DNA of 6,578 nt from Bacteroidota bacterium (GTDB lineage Bacteria; Bacteroidota; Bacteroidia; Bacteroidales; UBA10428): NCBI GenBank assembly GCA_024640925.1, contig JAHEEB010000242.1:1-6578 (forward strand), read 5' to 3'. Below the pieces are notes generated by a model. It did no database searches. It worked only from the letters and a program-made list of their open reading frames with translations, and was not told where the DNA came from. Made by a program: the position numbers and the translations under genes. Shown here in pieces: positions 1-5,645 of the stretch (its first letter is position 1; every line of letters begins with the position of its first letter).

Positions 1-2
1 GA

Positions 3-29
3 AGGTTTGGAACACTCGTAGGGTTTTAA
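3..29 (+). CDS. Possible 3' end of an upstream gene (partial)
   Basis: One plus-strand frame reads RFGTLVGF then TAA (27-29). A terminal phenylalanine after alternating hydrophobic and small residues resembles the last strand of an outer-membrane beta-barrel protein. The other two plus frames also stop within the first 43 bases, so the frame choice is a guess based on the terminal-F signature. Only eight codons are visible and no family can be assigned. A gene running the other way, or no gene at all, is equally possible. Confidence 0.2.
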   Translation, partial: RFGTLVGF

Positions 30-167
30 TCAGACTCGAGTGATAGTTGCATTGAGGTTAATAATTCCGAATTTTTTGTGTCTCTTTTGAAAAATCATAA
101 TTAATTTCTTATCGGTACAAAAATCTTATATAAATCTAACGAATACAACACATTGATGTATTTTGTT

Positions 168-186
168 TAATGTTTGTTAAACATTA
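168..186. repeat. Inverted repeat TAATGTTT-GTT-AAACATTA
   Basis: Two perfect 8-base arms (168-175 and 179-186) flank a 3-base centre. The core ATGTTTGTTAAACA (170-183) recurs exactly at 358-371, over the presumed promoter of the sigma gene. There is no T-tract suited to an intrinsic terminator, so a protein-binding site is the more natural reading. Very AT-rich surroundings make chance palindromes more likely. Confidence 0.45.
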
Positions 187-306
187 TATTTTTTGATTTA
201 ATAAAAATTAACAATTCATCCTTATTTAGAATAAAGTTGTGTTTATTCCTTAAACACATAGTATTTGCAGTGGATATGGTGATTTTAGGAAATGTTTATT
301 ATTTAG

Positions 307-346
307 AAATGTTTAATTGTTTGAAAAAAACATTTGTAAAATGTTT
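307..346. repeat. AAATGTTT / AAACATTT / AAATGTTT cluster
   Basis: AAATGTTT occurs at 307-314 and 339-346, and its reverse complement AAACATTT at 328-335. The second and third copies could form an 8-bp hairpin with a 3-base loop (GTA). Further ATGTTT copies lie at 292-297 and 358-363. The starts of the four plus-oriented copies are spaced 17, 32 and 17 bases. The cluster overlaps the -33 part of the presumed promoter and could be an operator array. This is inferred from repetition only. Confidence 0.4.
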
Positions 347-364
347 AATATATTCGTATGTTTG
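333..364 (+). promoter_or_regulatory. Probable Bacteroidota-type promoter of the first ECF sigma gene
   Basis: TTTG (333-336), a 20-base spacer and TATGTTTG (357-364) match the Bacteroidota vegetative consensus TTTG/TTG - about 19-20 - TAnnTTTG. Transcription would begin near 368-371, downstream of the ATG at 358. This supports the ATG at 397 as the true start of the sigma gene. The -7 element lies inside the second copy of the 14-base repeat (358-371), so a protein bound there would compete with RNA polymerase. Confidence 0.5.
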
Positions 365-396
365 TTAAACAAAACAACAATAAAAAAATAATTGCC

Positions 397-906
397 ATGA
401 CTGCTATAGAATTTAATTATCAGCTGACGAGCTTAAGTACAAACTTGGAAAGGTTTGCTTTGAGCCTTACTTCGAACAGAGAAGATGCTAAAGATTTATT
501 GCAGGAAACATTTGTTAAAGCAATTTCGTACCGCGATAAATTCATTGATAATACAAATCTGAAAGCCTGGACTTTTACAATTATGAAAAACACTTTTATA
601 AATAATTATAGAAGGGCTTCGAAAGTAAATACAACATTTGATCATACAGACGATTTATATTATCTCAATCTTAAAAATACGAATCATAACGAGTCTTCGC
701 CTGAGGCAGAGCTTTCTACGAAGGAAATAAACAAAGCAATTTCTGAACTTGAAGATGAATTCCGGGTTCCTTTTTTGATGCATACTCAAGGCTACAAATA
801 CAAAGAAATAGCCGATGAATTGAATTTAAAAATAGGAACAGTTAAAAGCCGGATTTTCTTTACAAGAAAAAAACTTATGGAGAGTCTAAAAGATTACGAA
901 TTTTAG
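397..906 (+). CDS. ECF-type RNA polymerase sigma factor (sigma-70 family)
   Basis: A 169-residue alternative sigma factor that would direct RNA polymerase to a specific promoter set. Region 2 spans about residues 15-75: NREDAKDLLQETFVKA (27-42) is the core-binding and -10-recognition helix, followed by LKAWTFTIMKNTFINNYRR. A polar linker (76-108) leads to region 4 (about 112-162). Its helix-turn-helix GYKYKEIADELNLKIGTVKSR reads the -35-like element. The length is normal for the ECF group. I chose ATG 397 over the in-frame ATG at 358 because the probable promoter overlaps 358, the extra 13 residues are low-complexity, and Bacteroidota relatives typically begin MTAIEFN-like. No anti-sigma gene adjoins it: the next gene is convergent and a terminator follows. 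It stands alone, so its activity may be set transcriptionally through the upstream repeats. The regulon cannot be read from the window. Confidence 0.9.
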   Translation: MTAIEFNYQLTSLSTNLERFALSLTSNREDAKDLLQETFVKAISYRDKFIDNTNLKAWTFTIMKNTFINNYRRASKVNTTFDHTDDLYYLNLKNTNHNESSPEAELSTKEINKAISELEDEFRVPFLMHTQGYKYKEIADELNLKIGTVKSRIFFTRKKLMESLKDYEF

Positions 907-966
907 TAACAAACGGTAATATCGTTTAAAAACATCGATGAAAAATATTTGTAAACAAGAAACATG

Positions 967-992
967 AGCCATTGATATTCAATGGCTTTTTT
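967..992 (+). terminator. Intrinsic terminator of the first ECF sigma gene
   Basis: AGCCATTGA (967-975) and TCAATGGCT (979-987) form a perfect 9-bp stem with a 3-base TAT loop. The T-run 987-992 follows directly on the plus strand. It lies about 60 bases after the sigma stop codon. The minus-strand side has no comparable T-tract, so it should act mainly on plus-strand transcription. Confidence 0.85.
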
Positions 993-1047
993 AATAAATC
1001 CAGATGAATAAAAGAAAGATAAATCAGTTAAATCCGGAGCTAGAAAA

Positions 1048-1704
1048 CTAAAAAATAATACCCACCCTTAGAGAAAGGGTGCGACTTGTAACCCTTGGGC
1101 TTGAGGAAGTAATATCTGCAAAGCCATCGGTATAGATCAATCCTAGTGATACAGAAGTATCCTTACCAAGCGAATATTCAGTACCTCCACCAATATAATA
1201 ACCAACATTGAATAATCCGATTTCTTCTTTAATAAAAGCTTTGTCAAGGGTGACAGGGGAATCGTTACTGGTTCCTAAAGCTTTGATGTTTATCTGGCCT
1301 GTAAATCCCAGGTTTACAAAAAAAGTAAAATAGCCTATTTCATTACTTTTAAGCTTTAGTCCCAGTGGCACCGAGAGGTAGTTTAATCTGTATTTGAGGG
1401 TTGTTCCAGCAGGAAGGGTATCTATGCCATCAGCATTTTCTATTGGCTGTCTGTCGTCGAAAAGGAGCTTTCCTCCTTGAAACCCTGTTGAAATTCCTGT
1501 GCTGAGGGCGTAGTTGTCCTGAAAATATCTATCAATGCTAAGTCCTCCGTTTAAACCAAGAAGAGTACCATCAGAATGGACATTCGTGGCCTCGGGCGAC
1601 AACCATGTAATCTGGGGATCAATGAAAACACCAAATTTTACATTCTGAGTAAAGCCCCAAAGACTTGTAAGAATAGTTAGAGTGAGTAGTATTGTTTTTT
1701 TCAT
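1048..1704 (-). CDS. Outer-membrane beta-barrel protein, PorT-like family
   Basis: A 218-residue predicted outer-membrane protein. Residues 1-20 are a Sec signal peptide: MKKT, a hydrophobic stretch TILLTLTILTSLWGF, then cleavage probably near TQ-N. The remainder alternates polar and hydrophobic residues in short beta-strand-like blocks. YLSVPLGLKLK (109-119) is typical of the small Bacteroidota PorT-like/outer-membrane beta-barrel domain, as is the GGGTEYSL block (172-179). The C-terminus TLSLRVGIIF ends in the terminal phenylalanine recognised by the BAM insertion machinery. Glycine- and aspartate-rich loops lie between strands. No binding or catalytic residues are evident and the cargo or role is unknown. 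It follows rsmG by 81 bases but has its own strong promoter, so it is probably transcribed mainly on its own. It faces the first sigma gene tail to tail. Confidence 0.8.
   Translation of the reverse strand: MKKTILLTLTILTSLWGFTQNVKFGVFIDPQITWLSPEATNVHSDGTLLGLNGGLSIDRYFQDNYALSTGISTGFQGGKLLFDDRQPIENADGIDTLPAGTTLKYRLNYLSVPLGLKLKSNEIGYFTFFVNLGFTGQINIKALGTSNDSPVTLDKAFIKEEIGLFNVGYYIGGGTEYSLGKDTSVSLGLIYTDGFADITSSSPRVTSRTLSLRVGIIF
1050..1081 (-). terminator. Possible terminator hairpin inside the 3' end of the barrel gene
   Basis: On the minus strand CACCCTT (1081-1075), loop TCTCT and AAGGGTG (1069-1063) form a 7-bp stem. GG and a T-rich tail (TATTATTTTTT, 1060-1050) then run into the TAG stop codon. 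The hairpin encodes residues near TLSLRVG. The two-base gap and interrupted T-tract make it weaker than the plus-strand terminator nearby. No other terminator is visible for this gene before the convergent one. Confidence 0.45.
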
Positions 1705-1723
1705 ACGATTAGATTTAACAAAA

Positions 1724-1754
1724 CAAAAATAAGATTTCTGGAGTGGATCACAAA
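1724..1754 (-). promoter_or_regulatory. Bacteroidota-type promoter of the outer-membrane barrel gene
   Basis: On the minus strand TTTG (1754-1751), exactly 19 bases, then TATTTTTG (1731-1724) give a full match to the TTTG-N19-TAnnTTTG consensus. Transcription should start around 1717-1720, leaving a leader of roughly 15 bases before the ATG at 1704. This is the best promoter match in the window. It indicates that the barrel gene does not depend on read-through from rsmG. Confidence 0.7.
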
Positions 1755-1774
1755 CAGATAATTTTCTGATTTGT
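1750..1774. repeat. Imperfect inverted repeat between rsmG and the barrel gene
   Basis: ACAAACAGA (1750-1758) pairs with TCTGATTTGT (1765-1774), giving 9 bp with one bulged A at 1769 and a 6-base loop. It overlaps the -33 element of the barrel promoter (1751-1754) and lies 12 bases beyond the rsmG stop codon. It could be an operator or a weak transcript-end structure for the rsmG operon. No T-tract follows on the minus strand. Confidence 0.3.
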
Positions 1775-1785
1775 TATTATTACGT

Positions 1786-2409
1786 TTAATTTATTGGAAC
1801 GTAGGCTATTTTCTTGGTTTCAAAAAACTCTTCTTTGAAATATTCTGAAATATTTTTAACTACAACCTTCTTTTTGAAATCCTTAAGTTCGTCTGATAAA
1901 TCTCCTCCTTTCAAACAAATAAGGCCATTGGCTATTGTGTTATATTTTTTTGTGGAGATGTTTTTGCGTGTCCAGTTATAAAGCGTTGGAAGGGGGGCTA
2001 CAGCTCGACTAACAATGAAATCAAATTTATCGTTCACTTTTTCGGCACGTCCAGTTATTGCTTTACAGTTTTCGAGTTTTAATTGCTCAATTACATCCTG
2101 GACTACTTTTATCTTTTTTCCAATGGAGTCAACGAGTAAAAAACGGGAATCGGGGAACATTATTGCCAGTGGTATTCCGGGGAACCCTCCACCAGTACCT
2201 GCATCCATTACCTGTGTCATGGTTTTAAAAGTAACAAATCTGGCAATGGTTAAGCTATGCAGCACATGTCGAATATAAAGCTGATCAATATCTTTTCGAG
2301 AAATAAGGTTTATTTTCTCATTCCATAAAGTATAAATGTTTTGCAATTTCGAATACCTTTCTATTTGAATTTGAGAAAGGTCAGGAAAATAGCGAAGAAT
2401 TTCTTCCAT
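1786..2409 (-). CDS. rsmG: 16S rRNA (guanine-N7)-methyltransferase RsmG (GidB)
   Basis: A cytoplasmic SAM-dependent methyltransferase of the GidB family. Its members add the N7 methyl group to the guanine near position 527 of 16S rRNA, in the 530 loop of the 30S decoding site. Its 207 residues match the family length. Visible motifs are LWNEKINLISRKD (28-40), the SAM-binding loop DAGTGGGFPGIPL (69-81), LLVDS (91-95) at the end of the second strand, GRAEKV (120-125) and VSRAVAPL (133-140). The ATG overlaps the stop codon of the upstream sigma gene by one base (TAATG), suggesting translational coupling. It is the last gene of the glycosyltransferase-sigma-rsmG operon rather than sitting next to gidA or parAB as in many other bacteria. 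Loss of rsmG gives low-level streptomycin resistance in several species; that is family knowledge, not something seen here. Confidence 0.96.
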   Translation of the reverse strand: MEEILRYFPDLSQIQIERYSKLQNIYTLWNEKINLISRKDIDQLYIRHVLHSLTIARFVTFKTMTQVMDAGTGGGFPGIPLAIMFPDSRFLLVDSIGKKIKVVQDVIEQLKLENCKAITGRAEKVNDKFDFIVSRAVAPLPTLYNWTRKNISTKKYNTIANGLICLKGGDLSDELKDFKKKVVVKNISEYFKEEFFETKKIAYVPIN

Positions 2410-3008
2410 TAGATATGGTGAGTAGTATGCTTTAGAATGTTGAACAGAAGTTCACGTGCACGGAACAGTTGAGCTTTTACAGTACCTATTGGAAGTTCGA
2501 GCTCTGCTGAAATTTCTTCATACGATAGTTCTTCGAAATATCGTAATTCAATTAGTTTTCTATAGCGTGGCTTAAGTTTTGAGACAATAGACCGTAACAT
2601 GGTAAGTTTTTGTTCCTTAATAAGCGATTCTTCCGGATCAAGAACATGTGCATGGATGTCTTGAGGAGCTTTGTCTTCATCGTCATCAGACTGGTCAAGC
2701 GATATAGTGTTTGCTTTTTTCTTCCGGATAAAATCAATACAATTGTTCGTTGCTATTTTAAACAACCAGGTACTGAAAGCATAATTTGGTGCATACTGAT
2801 CAATATTTTTAAAAGCTTTTCCAAAAGCTTCAATGGTAAGATCTTCTGCATCGCTGGCATTGTTTACCATTTTTAATAACATGAAATATATTGCATCACG
2901 GTATCTGTCAAGAAGCTCTGTATATGCTTTTTGATCACCTTTTATAGCTTTTTGCACCAACAAAAAATCTCGTTGCGCCTTTTCCGAAAGATTACTATTT
3001 ACTTCCAT
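2409..3008 (-). CDS. ECF-type RNA polymerase sigma factor (sigma-70 family)
   Basis: A 199-residue alternative sigma factor, distinct from the one at 397-906. Region 2 covers about residues 22-97, with YTELLDRYRDAIYFMLLKMV, the DAEDLTIEAFGKAFKNI helix (53-69) and FSTWLFKIATNNCIDFIRKKK (78-98). A linker of about 35 residues is strongly acidic at SDDDEDK (107-113). Region 4 (about 135-190) holds LKPRYRKLIELRYFEELSYEEISAELELP and the recognition helix IGTVKAQLFRARELL. Its first 10 bases overlap the end of the glycosyltransferase gene, and its stop overlaps the rsmG start by one base, so it is co-transcribed with both. A purine-rich AGAAAGAAGA upstream of the ATG may serve as a ribosome binding site. 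No anti-sigma gene is nearby. The constant operon setting suggests a housekeeping-linked rather than cell-surface-signalling sigma factor, but its targets are unknown. Confidence 0.92.
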   Translation of the reverse strand: MEVNSNLSEKAQRDFLLVQKAIKGDQKAYTELLDRYRDAIYFMLLKMVNNASDAEDLTIEAFGKAFKNIDQYAPNYAFSTWLFKIATNNCIDFIRKKKANTISLDQSDDDEDKAPQDIHAHVLDPEESLIKEQKLTMLRSIVSKLKPRYRKLIELRYFEELSYEEISAELELPIGTVKAQLFRARELLFNILKHTTHHI

Positions 3009-4129
3009 CGTATCTTCTTTCTTCTGAGTGAAAGTGTTAGGTATACTACAAAGTTAAAAAACAAAGAATAGATATCAAATATATAAAAAGTTAACCACAA
3101 ATTCTTTTCTTTAAGTTTGTGGCCGGCTTTTATGAATACTATAAGCTGAATCAACCACCTGATGAAAGCTAACAGTACAGCTAATTTCCAATATGTATGT
3201 AAGCAGATGAGCATGATTAAAAGTGTATAAAACCAGGCTCTGCTTATAGGTTCCAGACCAAGCAGAAATATATGTTTTGGTTTGTAGCTGTTGAATGTAG
3301 TGAGATGTCGTAATTTCTGAATAAAATATCCGTTCCAGGTATCTCTTGGTCCGGTTCGGGTAAATGATTCAGGATCAAGATTTATTGTGGTATTTGTGGA
3401 TGTAGCAACTTCATTAATGAACAAATCATCATCACCCGATAATATACCATAGTTGCTGGCAAATCCTTTATTCTTGAAAAACAGGCTTTTTTTGTAAGCA
3501 AGGTTTCGTCCTACCCCCATATAAGGCTTTTTTGCTAAGGCAAAACCAAGGTAATTGAGTGCAATAAATACCGATTCGAACCGGATAAAATTATTCAGAA
3601 AGGATTTTTTATAAAAGTATCCTCCATAACCTAGTATAATATCTTTTTCTTTAAAACCAGCCCCCATTTTTTCTAACCAGAATTCTGAAACAGGTTTGCA
3701 ATCGGCATCTGTAAAGATTAGGTTCTCATTTGAGGCTGCTTTTATGCCAACTGTAAGGGCGAGCTTTTTGCCTTGATAAAATTTCTTGTCAGGCGGAATA
3801 GTGGTTGTCCGAAGATTTTTATACGTTGAAAGATAATTGCCCAGAACCTCGTCCGTGTTATCAGTAGAGCAATCATTTACGACTATTACCTCAAATTCAG
3901 GATATTTTTGTTCAAAAATGAATGGGAGATTTTTTTTTAGATTTTCAGCTTCGTTGCGGGCACATATAATTATCGAAAGTGGAAGGGTTGATTGTTGGGT
4001 TTTCTTTTTGTAAAGTGGCACAGGAAGATAAAACCGCAGATAATAAAAAACCTGGATGAGGTAGAATAATAAAAATGTTATAAATAAGATTAATTCTATC
4101 TTCTCAAGATATTGTCCCCAGTTCAGCAC
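2999..4129 (-). CDS. Membrane-anchored family 2 glycosyltransferase
   Basis: A 376-residue inner-membrane glycosyltransferase of the GT2 (GT-A fold) type, transferring a sugar from an activated nucleotide donor. The N-terminus has one membrane helix (about 12-34). The cytoplasmic catalytic domain begins LSIIICARNEAENL (51-64) and VIVVNDCSTDNT (81-92) for nucleotide binding. It continues with FTDADC (139-144), whose DAD is the metal-binding motif, SGDDD (231-235) as the likely acidic catalytic site, and QKLRH (271-275), similar to the QxxRW motif of processive GT2 enzymes. Three more membrane helices follow (about 297-315, 316-334, 345-366), then a basic tail. The start codon is GTG at 4129: no ATG exists between the upstream in-frame stop and residue 153, and a good promoter lies just ahead. 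It leads the operon with the sigma gene and rsmG. Acceptor and donor cannot be inferred; an envelope lipid or polysaccharide is plausible. Confidence 0.88.
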   Translation of the reverse strand: MLNWGQYLEKIELILFITFLLFYLIQVFYYLRFYLPVPLYKKKTQQSTLPLSIIICARNEAENLKKNLPFIFEQKYPEFEVIVVNDCSTDNTDEVLGNYLSTYKNLRTTTIPPDKKFYQGKKLALTVGIKAASNENLIFTDADCKPVSEFWLEKMGAGFKEKDIILGYGGYFYKKSFLNNFIRFESVFIALNYLGFALAKKPYMGVGRNLAYKKSLFFKNKGFASNYGILSGDDDLFINEVATSTNTTINLDPESFTRTGPRDTWNGYFIQKLRHLTTFNSYKPKHIFLLGLEPISRAWFYTLLIMLICLHTYWKLAVLLAFIRWLIQLIVFIKAGHKLKEKNLWLTFYIFDIYSLFFNFVVYLTLSLRRKKIRWK

Positions 4130-4151
4130 AATCAGATAAATTGGTTTGAAA

Positions 4152-4182
4152 CAAAGGTATTTTTAGTGTGTTGTATTTCCAA
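4152..4182 (-). promoter_or_regulatory. Probable promoter of the glycosyltransferase-sigma-rsmG operon
   Basis: On the minus strand TTG (4182-4180), a 20-base spacer and TACCTTTG (4159-4152) match the Bacteroidota TTG/TTTG - TAnnTTTG pattern. Transcription would start near 4145-4148. This gives a leader of under 20 bases and supports the GTG at 4129 as the start codon. Confidence 0.6.
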
Positions 4183-4490
4183 CGGAAAATAAAAATTGTT
4201 ATTCACAATTCCATCGACATTTAAACAATTAAATAAATTATCATAATTTAAAGTATCGGATTTCAATTGTTAAACCCTGATCAATATTTTTTTTGATAGT
4301 CACTAATTCACAAATAAGTTTTTCTTTGATGTATTAGAATAGTACGAATGTTACGGATTTACCGAACTTTTTTTACATTTTTTCTTTAATTCTTTATCTT
4401 TCATTCGTGAATTCTGGTATAGAAGAGATATAAATAGTGCAAGTTTTTGTGAAGGCTTAATTAACCATGAACAGTTTTTATCAGATTCAC

Positions 4491-4498
4491 TATATTTG
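4491..4498 (+). promoter_or_regulatory. Probable -7 element of the tgt promoter
   Basis: TATATTTG followed by CGC matches the Bacteroidota -7 consensus TAnnTTTG. It places the transcription start near 4503-4505, about 11 bases before the tgt ATG. No clear TTG/TTTG -33 element is found about 19-20 bases upstream, so the promoter is incomplete by consensus or is helped by a further factor. The short leader leaves no room for a preQ1 riboswitch. Confidence 0.5.
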
Positions 4499-4514
4499 CG
4501 CGAAATTGTATTGA

Positions 4515-5645
4515 ATGAAGTTTCAGGTAAAAGCTACCGATTCGAAGAGTAACGCCCGTAGTGGGACATTTCAGACCGAACACGGTATTGTTGAGACTCC
4601 TATTTTTATGCCGGTTGGTACCGGTGGAACTGTAAAAGGAGTTCATCAGCATGAGTTAAGTGAAGATATACATGCTCAAATTATTTTGGGTAATACCTAT
4701 CATTTGTACCTTCGGCCAGGGATAGAAATAATTAGAAAAGCAGGTGGGTTACATAAATTTATCAATTGGAATAGCCCGATTTTGACCGATAGTGGTGGTT
4801 ATCAGGTATTTTCGCTTGCTGATAACAGGAAGTTAAAAGAAGAAGGTGCTAAGTTTCAGTCACATATCGATGGATCAAGTCATTTGTTTACACCCGAGAA
4901 TATAGTTGATATTCAGCGGGTTATTGGAGCTGATATCATTATGGCTTTTGATGAATGTACTCCCTATCCTTGCGAATACAAGAATGCAAAAAAATCAATG
5001 GAACTTACTCATCGTTGGCTTGAAAGAGGTATAAATCATTTTAAAAATACAAATCCTCTTTATGGATATGAGCAATTTTTTTTCCCTATAATTCAGGGGA
5101 GTGTTTATAAAGATTTAAGAAAAATATCAGCCGAAACAGCTGCTGGTTACGATATGCCTGGAAATGCCATTGGAGGGCTTTCTGTGGGCGAGCCAGAAGA
5201 AGAGATGTATTCGATGCTAAATGAGGTTACTTCTTTGTTGCCCTTAGATAAACCAAGGTATCTTATGGGAGTCGGTACTCCGGTTAATATTCTTGAAGCT
5301 ATCAGTATGGGAGTTGATATGTTTGATTGTGTAATGCCCACACGAAACGGCAGAAATGGTATGTTGTTTACTTCGGAGGGTATAATAAATATAAAGAATA
5401 AAAAATGGCAAGATGATTTGTCTCCACTTGATGAAAATGGCACATCAATTGTCGACAAGCAATATTCAAAGGCTTATTTGCGCCATTTGGTAGTTTCAAG
5501 TGAAATACTTGGTGCCCAGATTGCAAGCATTCACAATTTAAGTTTTTATCTTAGCCTGATGAAAACGGCAAGAGAAAAAATAAAGGATGGAATTTTTGCA
5601 TCTTGGAAAACCCAAATGGTACCTAAACTTATGCAACGACTATGA
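4515..5645 (+). CDS. tgt: Queuine/preQ1 tRNA-guanine transglycosylase
   Basis: The cytoplasmic enzyme that exchanges guanine-34 in the anticodon of Asp, Asn, His and Tyr tRNAs for preQ1, the base-exchange step of queuosine synthesis. The 376 residues cover the full TIM-barrel family length. TDSGGYQVFS (91-100) carries the general-base Asp92. MAFDECTPYP (143-152) and GGLSVGEP (220-227) form the base-binding pocket. DMFDCVMPTRNGRN (268-281) holds the nucleophile Asp271. The C-terminal SPLD..YSKAYLRHL and ASIHNL blocks are conserved, but the zinc-site cysteines of E. coli Tgt (Cys302, 304, 307) are replaced without any gap by Gly309, Ser311 and Asp314. The fourth ligand, His340, remains. My recollection is that related Bacteroidota Tgt proteins share this loss, so the enzyme is probably active. 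The stop overlaps the start of the downstream permease (ATGA), indicating a two-gene operon. Confidence 0.96.
   Translation: MKFQVKATDSKSNARSGTFQTEHGIVETPIFMPVGTGGTVKGVHQHELSEDIHAQIILGNTYHLYLRPGIEIIRKAGGLHKFINWNSPILTDSGGYQVFSLADNRKLKEEGAKFQSHIDGSSHLFTPENIVDIQRVIGADIIMAFDECTPYPCEYKNAKKSMELTHRWLERGINHFKNTNPLYGYEQFFFPIIQGSVYKDLRKISAETAAGYDMPGNAIGGLSVGEPEEEMYSMLNEVTSLLPLDKPRYLMGVGTPVNILEAISMGVDMFDCVMPTRNGRNGMLFTSEGIINIKNKKWQDDLSPLDENGTSIVDKQYSKAYLRHLVVSSEILGAQIASIHNLSFYLSLMKTAREKIKDGIFASWKTQMVPKLMQRL

Larger units (their letters stand above)
30..396. other. AT-rich intergenic region upstream of the first sigma gene
   Basis: No credible gene is seen here. The open frame at 174-368 starts with TTG, has low-complexity composition and resembles no family I know. 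The stretch contains an 8-bp palindrome around 168-186, several copies of ATGTTT or its complement AAACAT, and a promoter-like element near 333-364. It probably holds the regulatory region of the sigma gene at 397. Confidence 0.6.
4130..4514. other. Divergent intergenic region between the glycosyltransferase operon and tgt
   Basis: About 385 AT-rich bases without a credible gene. The left end carries the minus-strand promoter of the glycosyltransferase operon and the right end the -7 element of tgt. Between them I see T-rich tracts (about 4365-4405) and a weak 7-bp inverted repeat, AACAATT at 4224-4230 with AATTGTT at 4265-4271. No riboswitch or RNA gene is recognisable. The length is more than two core promoters need, so additional control sites or a small RNA are possible but not shown. 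Confidence 0.55.

Noticed and set aside
13..42. CACTCG ... CGAGTG stem near the left edge as a terminator
   Set aside because: Only 6 bp with an 18-base loop and no following T-tract; too weak to call.
174..368. Open frame of 64 codons upstream of the first sigma gene
   Set aside because: It starts with TTG, is dominated by AT-rich codons, resembles no family, lacks a ribosome binding site and overlaps the sigma promoter region.
358..396. ATG at 358 as the start of the first sigma factor
   Set aside because: The -7 element TATGTTTG (357-364) overlaps it, so the transcript would begin after it. The added 13 residues are lysine/asparagine-rich and not part of the ECF fold.
2015..2278. Plus-strand open frame opposite rsmG, and similar frames opposite the sigma gene, tgt and the permease
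   Set aside because: They are antisense shadows of well-supported genes and show no family motifs of their own.
4499..4514. preQ1 riboswitch controlling tgt
   Set aside because: The expected leader is only about 11 bases and no pseudoknot-like preQ1 aptamer is visible upstream of the start codon.
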